From contig NZ_CP071131.1 of the NCBI RefSeq assembly GCF_017220215.1, forward strand, positions 744,001-808,000: a DNA stretch of 64,000 nucleotides, in the 5' to 3' direction. Under the pieces are notes generated by a model that saw nothing but the letters and a program-made list of their open reading frames with translations, did no database searches and had not been told where the DNA came from. This DNA is from Caballeronia sp. M1242 (GTDB lineage: Bacteria; Pseudomonadota; Gammaproteobacteria; Burkholderiales; Burkholderiaceae). The number at the start of each line of letters is the position of its first letter. The first letter of the stretch is position 1. A program made the position numbers and the translations under genes. Below are positions 44,923 to 53,979 of this stretch, one piece after another.

Positions 44923-46292
44923 TCATCGACGACGACGACGCGTTTCGCGAAGGCCTCGCGGAAACCGTGCAGGACCTCGGCCACTCGACGGCCGAGGCGC
45001 GTTCCGGCGAAGAAGCGCTGGAGCTCTTGCGCGGGCGCGCGGCGCCTGCATGCATCTTTCTCGACTTCCGCTTGCCGGGCGCGGACGGAGTGGCCGTGCT
45101 GGAGACGCTGCGCGCGACGCCAGGCTTGCAGACCGTGCCGGTGGTGATGCTCACCGCGCACGCGACGAGCGACAACACGATCAGCGCCATGCGTCTCGGC
45201 GCGTTCGAGCATCTCGCCAAGCCGGTCGGACGCGACGAGATCGCCGCGCTGCTCGATCGCGTGCTGTCCGCGCAGATGGACGCGCCGGCCACGCGCGCGT
45301 TCGCGGACGAAGTCACGTCCGACGAGCCGCAATTGCTCGGCGTGAGCGAGGCCATGCGCGAGGTGCAGAAGCGCCTCGGCCGCGCCGCCGGCACGAACTC
45401 GACCGTGCTGATTACCGGCGAAACGGGAACCGGAAAGGAGATCGCCGCTCGCGTGCTGCATCGCGCGTCGGCTCGCGCAAGCGGTCCGTTCGTCGCCGTG
45501 AACTGCGCGGCCATTCCCGAAGATCTGCTCGAAAGCGAATTGTTCGGACACGGGAAGGGCGCTTTCACCGGCGCGCAGCGCGACAGGCGCGGGCGAGTCG
45601 AGGAGGCGCATGGCGGCACGCTCTTTCTCGACGAAGTCGGCGACATGCCGCTCTCCATGCAGGCCAAGCTGCTGCGCGTGCTGCAGGAAAGACAGGTCAC
45701 GCCGCTCGGCACGAACCGCGTCGTCACGGTCGATGTACGCGTGGTCGCCGCCACGCATCGCGACCTCGCTTCGATGGTCGAGGCAGGCACGTTCCGGCAG
45801 GACTTGCTGTTTCGTCTGAACGTGATCCCGCTGCACATGCCGCCGCTGCGCGAGCGCGTGGCCGATATCCTGCCGCTCGCCGAACACTTCCTCGCGGCGG
45901 CATCGACCGATGTCGCGCGCAAGCATCTGTCAGCCGATGCTCAACGCCTGCTCGCCACGTTCGCCTGGCCGGGCAATGTGCGCGAGCTTGCCAATGCAAT
46001 CGAGCGGGCGAGCGCGCTCGGCGCCGGACAGGTGCTGACGCGCGACGACTTCGCGTTTCTCACCGCGACCGCGACCGCGCGAAACAACGCGGACGACGCG
46101 ATTCCGCAGGCTCTGCTGGAGCTTCCGCTGCCGCAAGCGGTCGCGCAACTGGAGCGGGCGCTGATCGTCCACGCGCTGTCGGCGTCGGGCGGCAATCGCG
46201 CCGAGGCGGCGAGGCGGCTCGGCATCAGCCGGCAGTCGCTCTATACGCGCATGTCGGCGCTCGGCATGTCCGAGGCTTCGGCTGGCGCCTGA
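44907..46292 (+). CDS. Sigma-54-dependent response regulator (NtrC family)
   Basis: A 461-residue activator. Receiver domain residues 1-120 with phospho-acceptor Asp53 (FLDFRLPG) and Lys of LAKPVG; AAA+ domain with Walker A GETGTGKE, the sigma-54-contacting GAFTGA near residue 218 and FLDEVGD; C-terminal Fis-type helix-turn-helix NRAEAARRLGISRQSLYTRM. All motifs are intact, so it should open sigma-54 promoters. Such a promoter lies directly downstream (46386-46400) with an inverted repeat placed like an enhancer at 46297-46333. Confidence 0.93.
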   Translation: MATILIIDDDDAFREGLAETVQDLGHSTAEARSGEEALELLRGRAAPACIFLDFRLPGADGVAVLETLRATPGLQTVPVVMLTAHATSDNTISAMRLGAFEHLAKPVGRDEIAALLDRVLSAQMDAPATRAFADEVTSDEPQLLGVSEAMREVQKRLGRAAGTNSTVLITGETGTGKEIAARVLHRASARASGPFVAVNCAAIPEDLLESELFGHGKGAFTGAQRDRRGRVEEAHGGTLFLDEVGDMPLSMQAKLLRVLQERQVTPLGTNRVVTVDVRVVAATHRDLASMVEAGTFRQDLLFRLNVIPLHMPPLRERVADILPLAEHFLAAASTDVARKHLSADAQRLLATFAWPGNVRELANAIERASALGAGQVLTRDDFAFLTATATARNNADDAIPQALLELPLPQAVAQLERALIVHALSASGGNRAEAARRLGISRQSLYTRMSALGMSEASAGA

Positions 46293-46296
46293 AGTC

Positions 46297-46333
46297 GTCA
46301 AGGAACTGGACATGCGCTGTCGGGTTCCTTGAC
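46297..46333. promoter_or_regulatory. Inverted repeat, probable enhancer (UAS) for the sigma-54 activator
   Basis: GTCAAGGAAC (46297-46306) and GTTCCTTGAC (46324-46333) are perfect 10-bp inverted repeats with 17 bp between. No T-run follows, which argues against a terminator. The centre lies about 96 bp before the predicted start of transcription, the usual distance for NtrC-type enhancers. Confidence 0.65.
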
Positions 46334-46385
46334 ACATCGAGCCGCTTATTGGCCGCAGAGCATTGAGTTATCGGCGTTTCTCGAT

Positions 46386-46400
46386 TGGCATAGGCCTTGC
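46386..46400 (+). promoter_or_regulatory. Sigma-54 (-24/-12) promoter
   Basis: TTGGCATAGGCCTTGCAG contains TGGCA at -24 and TTGC at -12 with the invariant GG-N10-GC spacing of RpoN promoters. Predicted start is near 46411, followed by AAGGAG (46421-46426) and ATG 46433. It lies between a sigma-54 activator gene and the lipoprotein gene. Confidence 0.75.
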
Positions 46401-46432
46401 AGATCACTCTTCGTCAAGCGAAGGAGTGAATC

Positions 46433-47221
46433 ATGCAATCGACTCGATACCCCAGCCCGGGAAGCGCCGTGCTCGCGGTCCTGCTCGCGGCGAGCGCCGG
46501 CTGCGCAGCCCAGGTTCCGCCGCCGTCCGCGGCAGCGCCGGCGTCGCGGCCGGCAGCGTCCGACGCTCCGCCGCCTGCCGTCGCCGGCGCGCCGATGCCT
46601 CCGCCTCCGCCTGCGCCGCCACGTCCGGGCGCAGCGCCGGTTCCGCTTGCCGACGCCGCTTCGATGGCGACCACGCAAGGCACCGTCGCGCGCTTCCTGA
46701 CCAATCCTGACGGCGATGTCGACGGCTTCATGACCGACGACGGGACACTGGTGCGCTTTCCTCCGCATATGAGCACGCAACTGACTTCGGCCGTTCGCCG
46801 AGGCGATGCCGTACAGGTGACCGGCCGGCGCGACGAAGACGGCAGCTTCGCGGCGCAACGCATCGTCGCTACACAGAGCGGCCAGCAAGTGATCGACGAG
46901 CCGCCGATGCGCGGCACGCCGGCGTGGCCCCGCGACGCGCGCGCGGAAGGACTCTCGCGCCTGAGCGCGCAAGGACAAGTCGCGCGCGTCACGAGCGCGC
47001 CTCGCGGCGAACCGGATGGCGTGATCCTCTCCGACGGCACGGTCATCAAACTCACGCCACCCCTGGCTCAACGGTTCCCGGCGCTGGTCCGCGCCGGCGC
47101 GACGGTATCGGCACAAGGCTACGGCACGCGCAATCAATACGGCACCGCGCTTCAGGCGACGGCATTCGGCACGCCGGGCAATCTGACGCCGCTCTACGAC
47201 CGCGCGTCGCCCATGCCTTAA
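46433..47221 (+). CDS. Lipoprotein with Pro/Ala-rich tether and two repeated beta-type domains
   Basis: A 262-residue predicted lipoprotein: lipobox ASAGC near residue 24, then a Pro/Ala-rich tether to about residue 75. Two copies of a ~50-residue module follow: GTVARFLTNPDGDVDGF...DDGTLVRFPPHM near residue 82 and GQVARVTSAPRGEPDGV...SDGTVIKLTPPL near 181. The pattern suggests a small beta-barrel (OB-like) fold. The same module occurs twice in the next protein. Function unknown; it is the first gene behind the sigma-54 promoter and so a probable target of the two-component pair. Confidence 0.75.
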   Translation: MQSTRYPSPGSAVLAVLLAASAGCAAQVPPPSAAAPASRPAASDAPPPAVAGAPMPPPPPAPPRPGAAPVPLADAASMATTQGTVARFLTNPDGDVDGFMTDDGTLVRFPPHMSTQLTSAVRRGDAVQVTGRRDEDGSFAAQRIVATQSGQQVIDEPPMRGTPAWPRDARAEGLSRLSAQGQVARVTSAPRGEPDGVILSDGTVIKLTPPLAQRFPALVRAGATVSAQGYGTRNQYGTALQATAFGTPGNLTPLYDRASPMP

Positions 47222-47270
47222 CGCGGGCTATCGCCAGCGCCTATCACTCATACACTTAAGGACAACGAAC

Positions 47271-47822
47271 ATGCATTGGATCGACCCTGCAAGCCTTCCC
47301 GAAACACGCGGTGAAGTCACGCACTTCCTCTTGAATGCTCACGGTGAAATCGACGGCCTCGTCATCGGCTCACGTCAGGTTCACTTTCCTCCGCACTTGT
47401 CGAAGCAACTCGCGCGGCATGTCGCGCTGGGCGATGAAGTGCGCGTGCGCGGCGTCAAGCCTCGCGATGCAGACATGATCGCCGCCGTTTCGCTGACGAC
47501 GCGCCGCGGCGTGGTGATCCTCGACGACGGTCCGCATGCGGGCGGCGAGAAGCATCAGAAGCCGCACGTCGAACGCAAACCGATGGAAGCCTTCGGCGAA
47601 GTGGTGCTTTCCCTGTTCGGTCCGAAAGGCGAATTACGCGGGGCCTTGCTGGACGATGGCACGTCGCTGCGCATGCCGCCTCATGCCGCGGCCGAACTGG
47701 CGGCTTACCTGAGTCCGGGCGCGCACGTTCACGCCTGGGGACACGGCGTGAAGAACCGGCGCGGCCGCACGATCGAAGTCGATGAAATAGCCGAACTCAT
47801 CGACGCGCCCGAAGCGGCCTGA
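47271..47822 (+). CDS. Cytosolic protein with two copies of the same OB-like module
   Basis: A 183-residue protein without signal peptide. Modules start at residues ~13 (GEVTHFLLNAHGEIDGLV, then VHFPPHLSKQL) and ~108 (GEVVLSLFGPKGELRGALL, then LRMPPHAAAEL), each followed by a VRVRG or HAWGHG strand. The shared consensus with the lipoprotein upstream is G-x-V-x(4)-NxxGxxxG...DG-x(4)-PPH. A His-rich linker lies between the copies. No enzyme motif is visible; ligand or nucleic-acid binding by an OB-like fold is conjecture. Confidence 0.75.
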   Translation: MHWIDPASLPETRGEVTHFLLNAHGEIDGLVIGSRQVHFPPHLSKQLARHVALGDEVRVRGVKPRDADMIAAVSLTTRRGVVILDDGPHAGGEKHQKPHVERKPMEAFGEVVLSLFGPKGELRGALLDDGTSLRMPPHAAAELAAYLSPGAHVHAWGHGVKNRRGRTIEVDEIAELIDAPEAA

Positions 47823-47854
47823 CGGACTGTCCATTCGTTCAAGGAGCACGTGTC

Positions 47855-48970
47855 ATGTTGAGCTGGGTGCACTTCGGGGACCTTCATGCCTCGGGCGACG
47901 ACCAGTACGAAAGTCTCGATCATCTGAAGTCGATGATCCGCCTCGTCAATCGCCACTTGTCCGACCGGGTGGACTTCGCGTTTCTTCCGGGCGACAACGC
48001 GAACAACGGCACGCCCGAGCAGTACGGCAAGATAGCCGATGAAGTGGCCCGCCTGACGCTGCCGCTTCATGCGATACCCGGCGATCACGATTACGAGCCC
48101 GGCCACCTCGACGCCTTCAACGCCTTTGCTAACGCCGCGTTGCCGATGTCGCGCATCGTGAAGGGCCACCGGTGCATCTTTCTGGACGTCGTATCCGCGG
48201 GACGGGGCGGGCCGGACTTCAGGCTGTCGGGTCCTGATTTTCAGTGGCTCGAGCAAGAGCTCGCGCTATCCGCTCGCGACCCGGAGCTGCCCGTCGTCTT
48301 CATGCACGCCTATCCCGGCGATATCGCCGATGGACACGCGCTCGCTTCGGCGTTCGCGCGCGCGAACGTCGCGATGGTCGACACCGGGCACACGCACTAC
48401 AACGAGTTGCTCAACGACGGCTGGGTCGTCTACGCGGCGACCCGTTCGACCGGACAGATCGAAGAAGACGATGGTCGCCCGGGATTCTCAGTCGCGGCGG
48501 TGGATAGCGGTGTCGTGAGCTGGAAGTTCCACCCGCTCGATGCCTCGTGGCCCTTCGTCATGATCACGCGTCCGTCCGACAGGAGGCTGCATCGCAGCCG
48601 CTCGGCGCCGAGAAACGTGGACGCGACGCGCGTGCGCGTGCTGGTTTCCAATGACGATGTCGTGTCCGTCACCGGCCATCTCGACGGCATGCCGATCCCG
48701 TTCTCCCGCAGCGCCGACGAGACCGGCATCTGGCAAGCGGTTCTTCCGGCTGCCGCAACAGGTTATCGGGCGCGCTTGACGGTGACTGCCCGCACCGCTG
48801 ACGGGCGAAGCGGCGAGGACTCGATCACGCTGCAACCGGCAGGGAATGCGGACAAGCACCTCAGGCACCACGCCGCGCTCGGCACGGATGCGCACGCCGT
48901 GGAACCCTGGCCCGAGCACGGCATCCTCGGCTCGCAGCTCGGCCCCAACAAGAACGGTCGTCATTGGTGA
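47855..48970 (+). CDS. Calcineurin-like metallophosphoesterase
   Basis: A 371-residue phosphoesterase. The five metal motifs are present: GDLHASG (D-x-H), FLPGDNANN (GD), IPGDHDYE (in place of GNHE), FMHAYPGD (H) and DTGHTHYN (GHxH). A ~100-residue beta-rich C-terminal domain follows. No signal peptide is seen, so it is probably cytosolic. Similar enzymes cleave phosphodiesters such as cyclic nucleotides or glycerophosphodiesters. It lies 32 bp after the OB-module gene and 3 bp before an MFS gene, in one operon. Confidence 0.87.
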   Translation: MLSWVHFGDLHASGDDQYESLDHLKSMIRLVNRHLSDRVDFAFLPGDNANNGTPEQYGKIADEVARLTLPLHAIPGDHDYEPGHLDAFNAFANAALPMSRIVKGHRCIFLDVVSAGRGGPDFRLSGPDFQWLEQELALSARDPELPVVFMHAYPGDIADGHALASAFARANVAMVDTGHTHYNELLNDGWVVYAATRSTGQIEEDDGRPGFSVAAVDSGVVSWKFHPLDASWPFVMITRPSDRRLHRSRSAPRNVDATRVRVLVSNDDVVSVTGHLDGMPIPFSRSADETGIWQAVLPAAATGYRARLTVTARTADGRSGEDSITLQPAGNADKHLRHHAALGTDAHAVEPWPEHGILGSQLGPNKNGRHW

Positions 48971-48973
48971 ACC

Positions 48974-50218
48974 ATGAATCCCCAGTACGCGCTCGAAGGA
49001 CTGAACTTCTTCATGGCGGATGTGCAGGCGGGCATCGGGCCGTTTCTCGGCGTCTTTCTTCAGGCGCAGGGCTGGCACCCCGAGGCCATCGGCACGGTCA
49101 TGACGCTCGGCGGCATCGCGGGGATGCTCGCGACCTCGCCAGCCGGCGCGCTCGTCGATGCCACGCATCACAAGCGCGGCATCATCGTGATCGCCGGGGT
49201 GATGACCACGCTCGCGTCGCTCGTGCTGTGGCTGTCGCATGGTTACTGGATCGTGGCGGCCTCGCAGATTTGCACGGCCGTGACGGGGGCCGCGCTCGGT
49301 CCGGCCGTGGCCGGCGTGACCTTGGGCATCGTGCGCGAGAAGGGCTTCGACCGGCAGTTCGGCCGCAATCAGGTGGCCAATCATGCGGGCAACGTGGTGG
49401 GCGCCGCGCTCTCGGGCTGGCTCGGATGGCGATACGGCTTCGGCGCGGTGTTCGTGCTTGCCGGCGTGTTCGGCATCCTGACGATCATCGCGACGCTGCT
49501 GATCCGGCGCGACGCGATCGATCACGACAGCGCGCGTGGTCTCGGCGGCGGGGCATCGAACGAGCATGCGCATCAGCATGAACATGCAAGCGGCTTTCGC
49601 GTCTTGTTGACCTGCCGGCCCTTGCTGCTGCTCGCGGCGGCGCTCGCCATGTTCCATCTGGGCAATGCGGCGATGCTGCCGCTCTACGGCCTCGCTGTCG
49701 TCGCAGCGCATCAGGGCGATCCGAGCGCGTTCACCGCCCAGACCATCGTCGTCGCTCAACTCGTGATGGTCGCCGCCGCGTATTTCGCGAACCGCCTGAT
49801 CCAGCGGATCGGCTACTGGGGCGTGATGCTCGTCACGTTTCTCGCGCTGCCCGTGCGCGGCGTGGTCGCCGCGATGTTCATCACCGCGTGGGGCGTCTGG
49901 CCGGTGCAGGCGCTCGACGGCATCGGCGCGGGGCTGCAAAGCGTTGCGGTGCCCGCGCTGGTCGTGCGGCTCTTGCAAGGCACGGGACGGGTGAATGTCG
50001 GGCAGGGCGTCGTGATGACGCTGCAGGGTCTCGGCGCGGCGCTGAGTCCCGCGCTCGGCGGCGTGCTCGCGCAACACTTCGGCTACGCGAGCGCTTTTCT
50101 GGTGCTGGGCGCCGTATCGACGGGATCGCTCGCGCTGTGGCTTCTCTTCGGCAAAACGCTCAAGAAAGCGTGCGGCGTTCGCCGCGACGTCACTCACGAA
50201 TCTCGTCTCGCCATATGA
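48974..50218 (+). CDS. MFS transporter with His-rich central loop
   Basis: A 414-residue carrier of about twelve helices. The cytoplasmic loop between the two halves (near residue 195) is short and contains HAHQHEH, a metal-binding-type cluster. Substrate is unknown; the early helix segment MADVQAGIGPFLGVFLQA matches a small MFS group seen beside phosphoesterases. It starts 3 bp after the phosphoesterase stop and overlaps the following permease gene, so all are co-translated. Confidence 0.85.
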   Translation: MNPQYALEGLNFFMADVQAGIGPFLGVFLQAQGWHPEAIGTVMTLGGIAGMLATSPAGALVDATHHKRGIIVIAGVMTTLASLVLWLSHGYWIVAASQICTAVTGAALGPAVAGVTLGIVREKGFDRQFGRNQVANHAGNVVGAALSGWLGWRYGFGAVFVLAGVFGILTIIATLLIRRDAIDHDSARGLGGGASNEHAHQHEHASGFRVLLTCRPLLLLAAALAMFHLGNAAMLPLYGLAVVAAHQGDPSAFTAQTIVVAQLVMVAAAYFANRLIQRIGYWGVMLVTFLALPVRGVVAAMFITAWGVWPVQALDGIGAGLQSVAVPALVVRLLQGTGRVNVGQGVVMTLQGLGAALSPALGGVLAQHFGYASAFLVLGAVSTGSLALWLLFGKTLKKACGVRRDVTHESRLAI

Positions 50219-51468
50219 ATCCGACCTTTCTCTCCTGGGGCATTGCGTTCGCCGCCACTGCCGGCGTCATCTTGCGGCCGTTTCGCTGGCCCGAGGCGAT
50301 CTGGGCCGTGGCGGGCGCCGTCATGCTCGTCGCGCTCGGGCTGCTTCCTGCGCAGCTCGCGTGGCAAGCGGTCGGCAAGGGCACGGACGTTTATCTGTTT
50401 CTCATCGGCATGATGCTGCTGTCGGAACTCGGCCGTCGCGAAGGCCTTTTCGACTGGGTCGCGGTGCATGCCGTGAACTATGCCCACGGATCGCCTCGCA
50501 AGCTCTTCCTGCTCGTCTATCTCGTCGGTGTCGTGGTGACGACGTTCCTCTCGAACGACGCGGCCGCCGTCGTGCTCACGCCCGCCGTGTTCGCCGCCGC
50601 GAAGAAAGCACGAACGAAGCCGCTTCCGATGCTCTATGTCTGCGCGTTCATCGCCAATGCGGCGAGCTTCGTCTTGCCGATCTCGAATCCGGCCAATCTC
50701 GTGCTCTATGCGAACCACACGCCCGCGCTTGGTCTCTGGGTGGCGCGCTTCGCGTTGCCCTCGGTGATGTCGATCGTCGCCACGTTCGTCATGTTGCGCT
50801 GGACGCAGCGTAAGGCCCTCAACGGAGAATGCGCGCGCGACCTGCCTGTCGAAAGACTCAGCGCGAACGGCAAGGTCACGCTGGCGAGCATCGGCGTGAC
50901 GGCGGTCGCGCTGCTCGTCGTCTCGGCGTTCGACCTGCAACTCGGTTTGCCGACGGCGATTCTCGGCATCCTGACGGCGCTCGTCGTGTTGATCAAAGAG
51001 CGCGAGTCACCGGTCAAGCTCGTCAGCGACATATCGTGGAGCGTGTTGCCGCTCGTCGCGGGCCTTTTCGTGCTGGTTGAAGTGCTCGATCACACGGGCG
51101 TCATACGCGAGATTTCGGGGCTGCTGAGACAGTCGACGCAAAACGATCAGTCGATGACAGCGGCGGTATCGGGACTCGTCATCGCCTTCGGCAGCAACGC
51201 GATCAACAACCTGCCCGCCGGGCTCATCGCAAGCGCGACGGCCTTGCAGGCGCACAGTCCGGAGCGCGTCATCGATGCCCTGCTGATCGGCGTGGACCTC
51301 GGCCCGAATCTCTCGATCACCGGCTCGCTGGCGACGATTCTCTGGCTATCGTCGATCCGGCGCGAAGGCGAAGAAGTGAGCTTCATGCAGTTCCTGAAGG
51401 TCGGCATCGTCGTCATGCCTCCCGCGCTCGTGCTGGCGCTGGGCTGCCGGCTGCTGACCGGGCATTGA
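50215..51468 (+). CDS. ArsB/ion-transporter superfamily permease
   Basis: A 417-residue membrane protein of ArsB length. TFLSNDAAAVVLTPAV and ANAASFVLPISNPANLVLY are the two IT-superfamily hairpin-type motifs, and INNLPAGLIAS with DLGPNLSITGSLATILW match arsenite efflux pumps closely. No arsR, arsC or arsH gene is nearby, so arsenite is not certain; another anion is possible. ATG 50215 overlaps the MFS stop (ATGA). Confidence 0.85.
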   Translation: MNPTFLSWGIAFAATAGVILRPFRWPEAIWAVAGAVMLVALGLLPAQLAWQAVGKGTDVYLFLIGMMLLSELGRREGLFDWVAVHAVNYAHGSPRKLFLLVYLVGVVVTTFLSNDAAAVVLTPAVFAAAKKARTKPLPMLYVCAFIANAASFVLPISNPANLVLYANHTPALGLWVARFALPSVMSIVATFVMLRWTQRKALNGECARDLPVERLSANGKVTLASIGVTAVALLVVSAFDLQLGLPTAILGILTALVVLIKERESPVKLVSDISWSVLPLVAGLFVLVEVLDHTGVIREISGLLRQSTQNDQSMTAAVSGLVIAFGSNAINNLPAGLIASATALQAHSPERVIDALLIGVDLGPNLSITGSLATILWLSSIRREGEEVSFMQFLKVGIVVMPPALVLALGCRLLTGH

Positions 51469-51490
51469 TCGTAACCGACGGAGGAAGAGA

Positions 51491-51937
51491 ATGAGCAGCG
51501 CGTGGATTTATCCCTTCATCATCGTGGGCGGCGTTCTTCAGGCTGCGGGCGCGCCGATCAATGGCGAGCTCAAAGCCGCGCTCGTCAATCCGTGGCTTGC
51601 GTCGAGCGTGTCGTTCCTGCTCGTCACGTTCCTCGCCATCGCGTTGTTCTGCATACAACCGACGCCGTTGCCGACGCTCGACGCTTTGCGCGGCATGAAG
51701 TGGTGGGCGCCGCTCGGGGGCATCGTAGGCGCCGTCGCGGTGTTTGCCGGTCTGACGCTCGTGCAGAAAGTGGGCGTCGGCACGCTCAATGGCCTGACCA
51801 TCTGCGCGAATCTGGTCGCATCGGTCGCGATCGACCACTTCGGATGGATCGGCGTGGCCGAGCATCCGCTGAGCGGGCTGCGTGCGCTCGGCACCGTGTT
51901 GATGATCGCGGGCGTCGCGCTCGTCATGCGATTCTGA
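51491..51937 (+). CDS. DMT superfamily protein, DUF606/YdcZ type
   Basis: A 148-residue, five-helix membrane protein. GGVLQAAGAPINGELKAAL and the C-terminal GTVLMIAGVALVMRF are typical of the half-length DUF606 members, which work as homo- or heterodimers. GGAGGAAGAG precedes ATG 51491. It is the last gene of the run that starts at the sigma-54 promoter. Substrate unknown. Confidence 0.83.
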   Translation: MSSAWIYPFIIVGGVLQAAGAPINGELKAALVNPWLASSVSFLLVTFLAIALFCIQPTPLPTLDALRGMKWWAPLGGIVGAVAVFAGLTLVQKVGVGTLNGLTICANLVASVAIDHFGWIGVAEHPLSGLRALGTVLMIAGVALVMRF

Positions 51938-52074
51938 GGCTTCTCGACTGGCCGCTTCCTGGATGGTGCCAGCGCGCGCGCTCGTACTGCGCATTCGCTT
52001 CATGAAGCGTTCGAAAGGCGACCGCCTGCGGCTCGCTCAGCGGGACCCGGCGGCGCGCACCTCCTCTCGTCTCA

Positions 52075-53979
52075 CTAGGTTGCCAGAACGGCGCTCTCGA
52101 TTGCGCGGTTGAGTTGCCCCACATCCACTGGTTTCGTGAAGTGGAAGTCGAATCCGGCGTCCGCGGTGCTTGCGCGGTCTTGCGGCTGACCCCATCCGGT
52201 GATGGCAATCAGCGTTACGTCCTTCGTAGAAGGCATGGCGCGGATGTGGCGAGCGACGTCGATTCCGCTGATGCCGGGCAATCCCAAGTCGAGCAGAATC
52301 ACCTTCGGACTGTAGTGGCCGAGAAGCGCGACGGCCTCCTCGCCGGAATAGGCGGTCCGTACTTCGTGCCCCTCCATTTGCAGGAATGCCGTCATTGCGT
52401 CTGCTGCGTCGACATTGTCATCGACGACCAGAATGCGATGCGTCGCAACCGACGAACGATCGAGAGCCGGGACGCGCGGCGGAGCCGGCGGTGACAGTAC
52501 GCGCGACGCGGCTGGCAGATGAATGGAGAAGCGGCTCCCCCGATCCTTGCCACCGCTGGACGCGGTCAGTCGGCCTCCATGCAGCTCGATCAGCGATTTT
52601 GACAGCGCCAGCCCGATGCCAAGACCACCCTGGCGGTGCTGATCGCGATTCACCTGCGAAAACATGGCGAAGATCGCGGACAACTTGTCCGGCTCGATGC
52701 CGATGCCGTTATCCTCGACCGACAGGACGATTTCCGCGTCATTTGCCGTCGCCGTGAGTTCGACGCGCCCGCCCGGCGGCGTGTATTTCGCGGCGTTCGT
52801 CAGCAGGTTGGCGAGCACCTGCGCGAGTCGAAGGCGATCCGCCTTGATATGCAATGGCCGGGCGGGAGGCTTGATAACGAGCTCGTGCCCTTTGCCTGCG
52901 AGGATCGGCCGCGCGACCTCGAGCGCTTCGTCGACCACCTCCCGCAGCGCAACCGTTTCTGGGCGCAACTCCAGCGCCCCGCGCGTGATGCGCGACACGT
53001 CCAGCAGGTCGTCGAGTAAAAGCGCCATGGCGGCCGACTGGCGGCGCAGCACGTCGATGCACCAGCTTCTTCGTTCTTCGCTCAAGCTCGGCTGTTCGAG
53101 TATCTCGGCAACCTGCCTGATCGGCGCCAATGGATTGCGCAACTCATGCGCGAGCGTCGCAAGAAACTCGTCCTTGCGGCGGTCGGCCTCCGAAAGTGCC
53201 CGTTCGGCGCGCACGCGCGGCGTCACGTCGACAAACCAGGCGACGACGGAGCCTTCCAGCGACGCCGCGACCACATGAAACCACTGCTCGCCGTTCTCAC
53301 CCTCAACGCGGACGTCGAAGGCCTCGCGTCCCGGACGCTCGGCAAGCGGGGCGAGTCGCTCGAGCAGAACGTCTGCGTCCCAGCCAGCCGGACGCACAAA
53401 CGAAGTCGAACTGCCGATCACCACCGCAGTGTTCTGATTGAATAGCGCTGCGGCCGCCTCGTTGAGGTAGTCCCATCGAAGCTCGGCGATACGGCGTTCG
53501 CGCACGACGGGCGTGAGGATGCAAAACGGCACGCCGGCGCTGTCCAGCGCCACGTCGAACCGGTGCCGGGCGTCGCGCTCGACTTGCAAGAGGCGATCGG
53601 CGGCATCGCGGGTCGCTGCTTCTGCTCTTCCTGCGCGCCGGGCCACCTTGGCCAATTGCTGTCCGGCCGTGACCAGAAATGCGCCGACCACCGAGTACGC
53701 GAGCAGCACGATCTGATCGTCCTGCTGCGGGACCGCGAAACTGCCGATAGGTTGCATCCAGAGCGCGCCGAACGCGATGCCGCTTACGAGAAGCAGCAGC
53801 CCCGACAACGCCCCGAACAGCACCGTGACGAGCGGAAGGGTGGCGCTGATGAAGAGGAAGGTCAGCCGTCCGTGCGCCACGAGCGTCAGCGCCTGCTGAG
53901 CCAGTAACACGACGGCAGTGGATGCCGCGCCGAACAACAAGCGCTGCTTCAGGGGATGCTGTGCGATGCGAACGATCAT
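52075..53979 (-). CDS. Hybrid sensor histidine kinase/response regulator
   Basis: A 634-residue membrane kinase. Several N-terminal helices lie at residues ~12-110 (DUF4118-like), then a coiled linker, a PAS domain (~140-250), HisKA with phospho-acceptor His in LATLAHELRNPLAP, N box NLLTNAAKYTPP, G boxes EDNGIGIEP and GLGIGLALSKSL, and a C-terminal receiver with DDN and phospho-acceptor Asp in ILLDLGLPG. No DNA-binding output or partner gene is adjacent, so it is an orphan; the receiver may pass phosphate to a distant regulator or act as a sink. Confidence 0.9.
   Translation of the reverse strand: MIVRIAQHPLKQRLLFGAASTAVVLLAQQALTLVAHGRLTFLFISATLPLVTVLFGALSGLLLLVSGIAFGALWMQPIGSFAVPQQDDQIVLLAYSVVGAFLVTAGQQLAKVARRAGRAEAATRDAADRLLQVERDARHRFDVALDSAGVPFCILTPVVRERRIAELRWDYLNEAAAALFNQNTAVVIGSSTSFVRPAGWDADVLLERLAPLAERPGREAFDVRVEGENGEQWFHVVAASLEGSVVAWFVDVTPRVRAERALSEADRRKDEFLATLAHELRNPLAPIRQVAEILEQPSLSEERRSWCIDVLRRQSAAMALLLDDLLDVSRITRGALELRPETVALREVVDEALEVARPILAGKGHELVIKPPARPLHIKADRLRLAQVLANLLTNAAKYTPPGGRVELTATANDAEIVLSVEDNGIGIEPDKLSAIFAMFSQVNRDQHRQGGLGIGLALSKSLIELHGGRLTASSGGKDRGSRFSIHLPAASRVLSPPAPPRVPALDRSSVATHRILVVDDNVDAADAMTAFLQMEGHEVRTAYSGEEAVALLGHYSPKVILLDLGLPGISGIDVARHIRAMPSTKDVTLIAITGWGQPQDRASTADAGFDFHFTKPVDVGQLNRAIESAVLAT

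Noticed and set aside
46297-46333. Inverted repeat after the sigma-54 activator as a terminator
   Set aside because: The loop is 17 bp and no T-run follows on either strand, while position relative to the -24/-12 promoter fits an enhancer.
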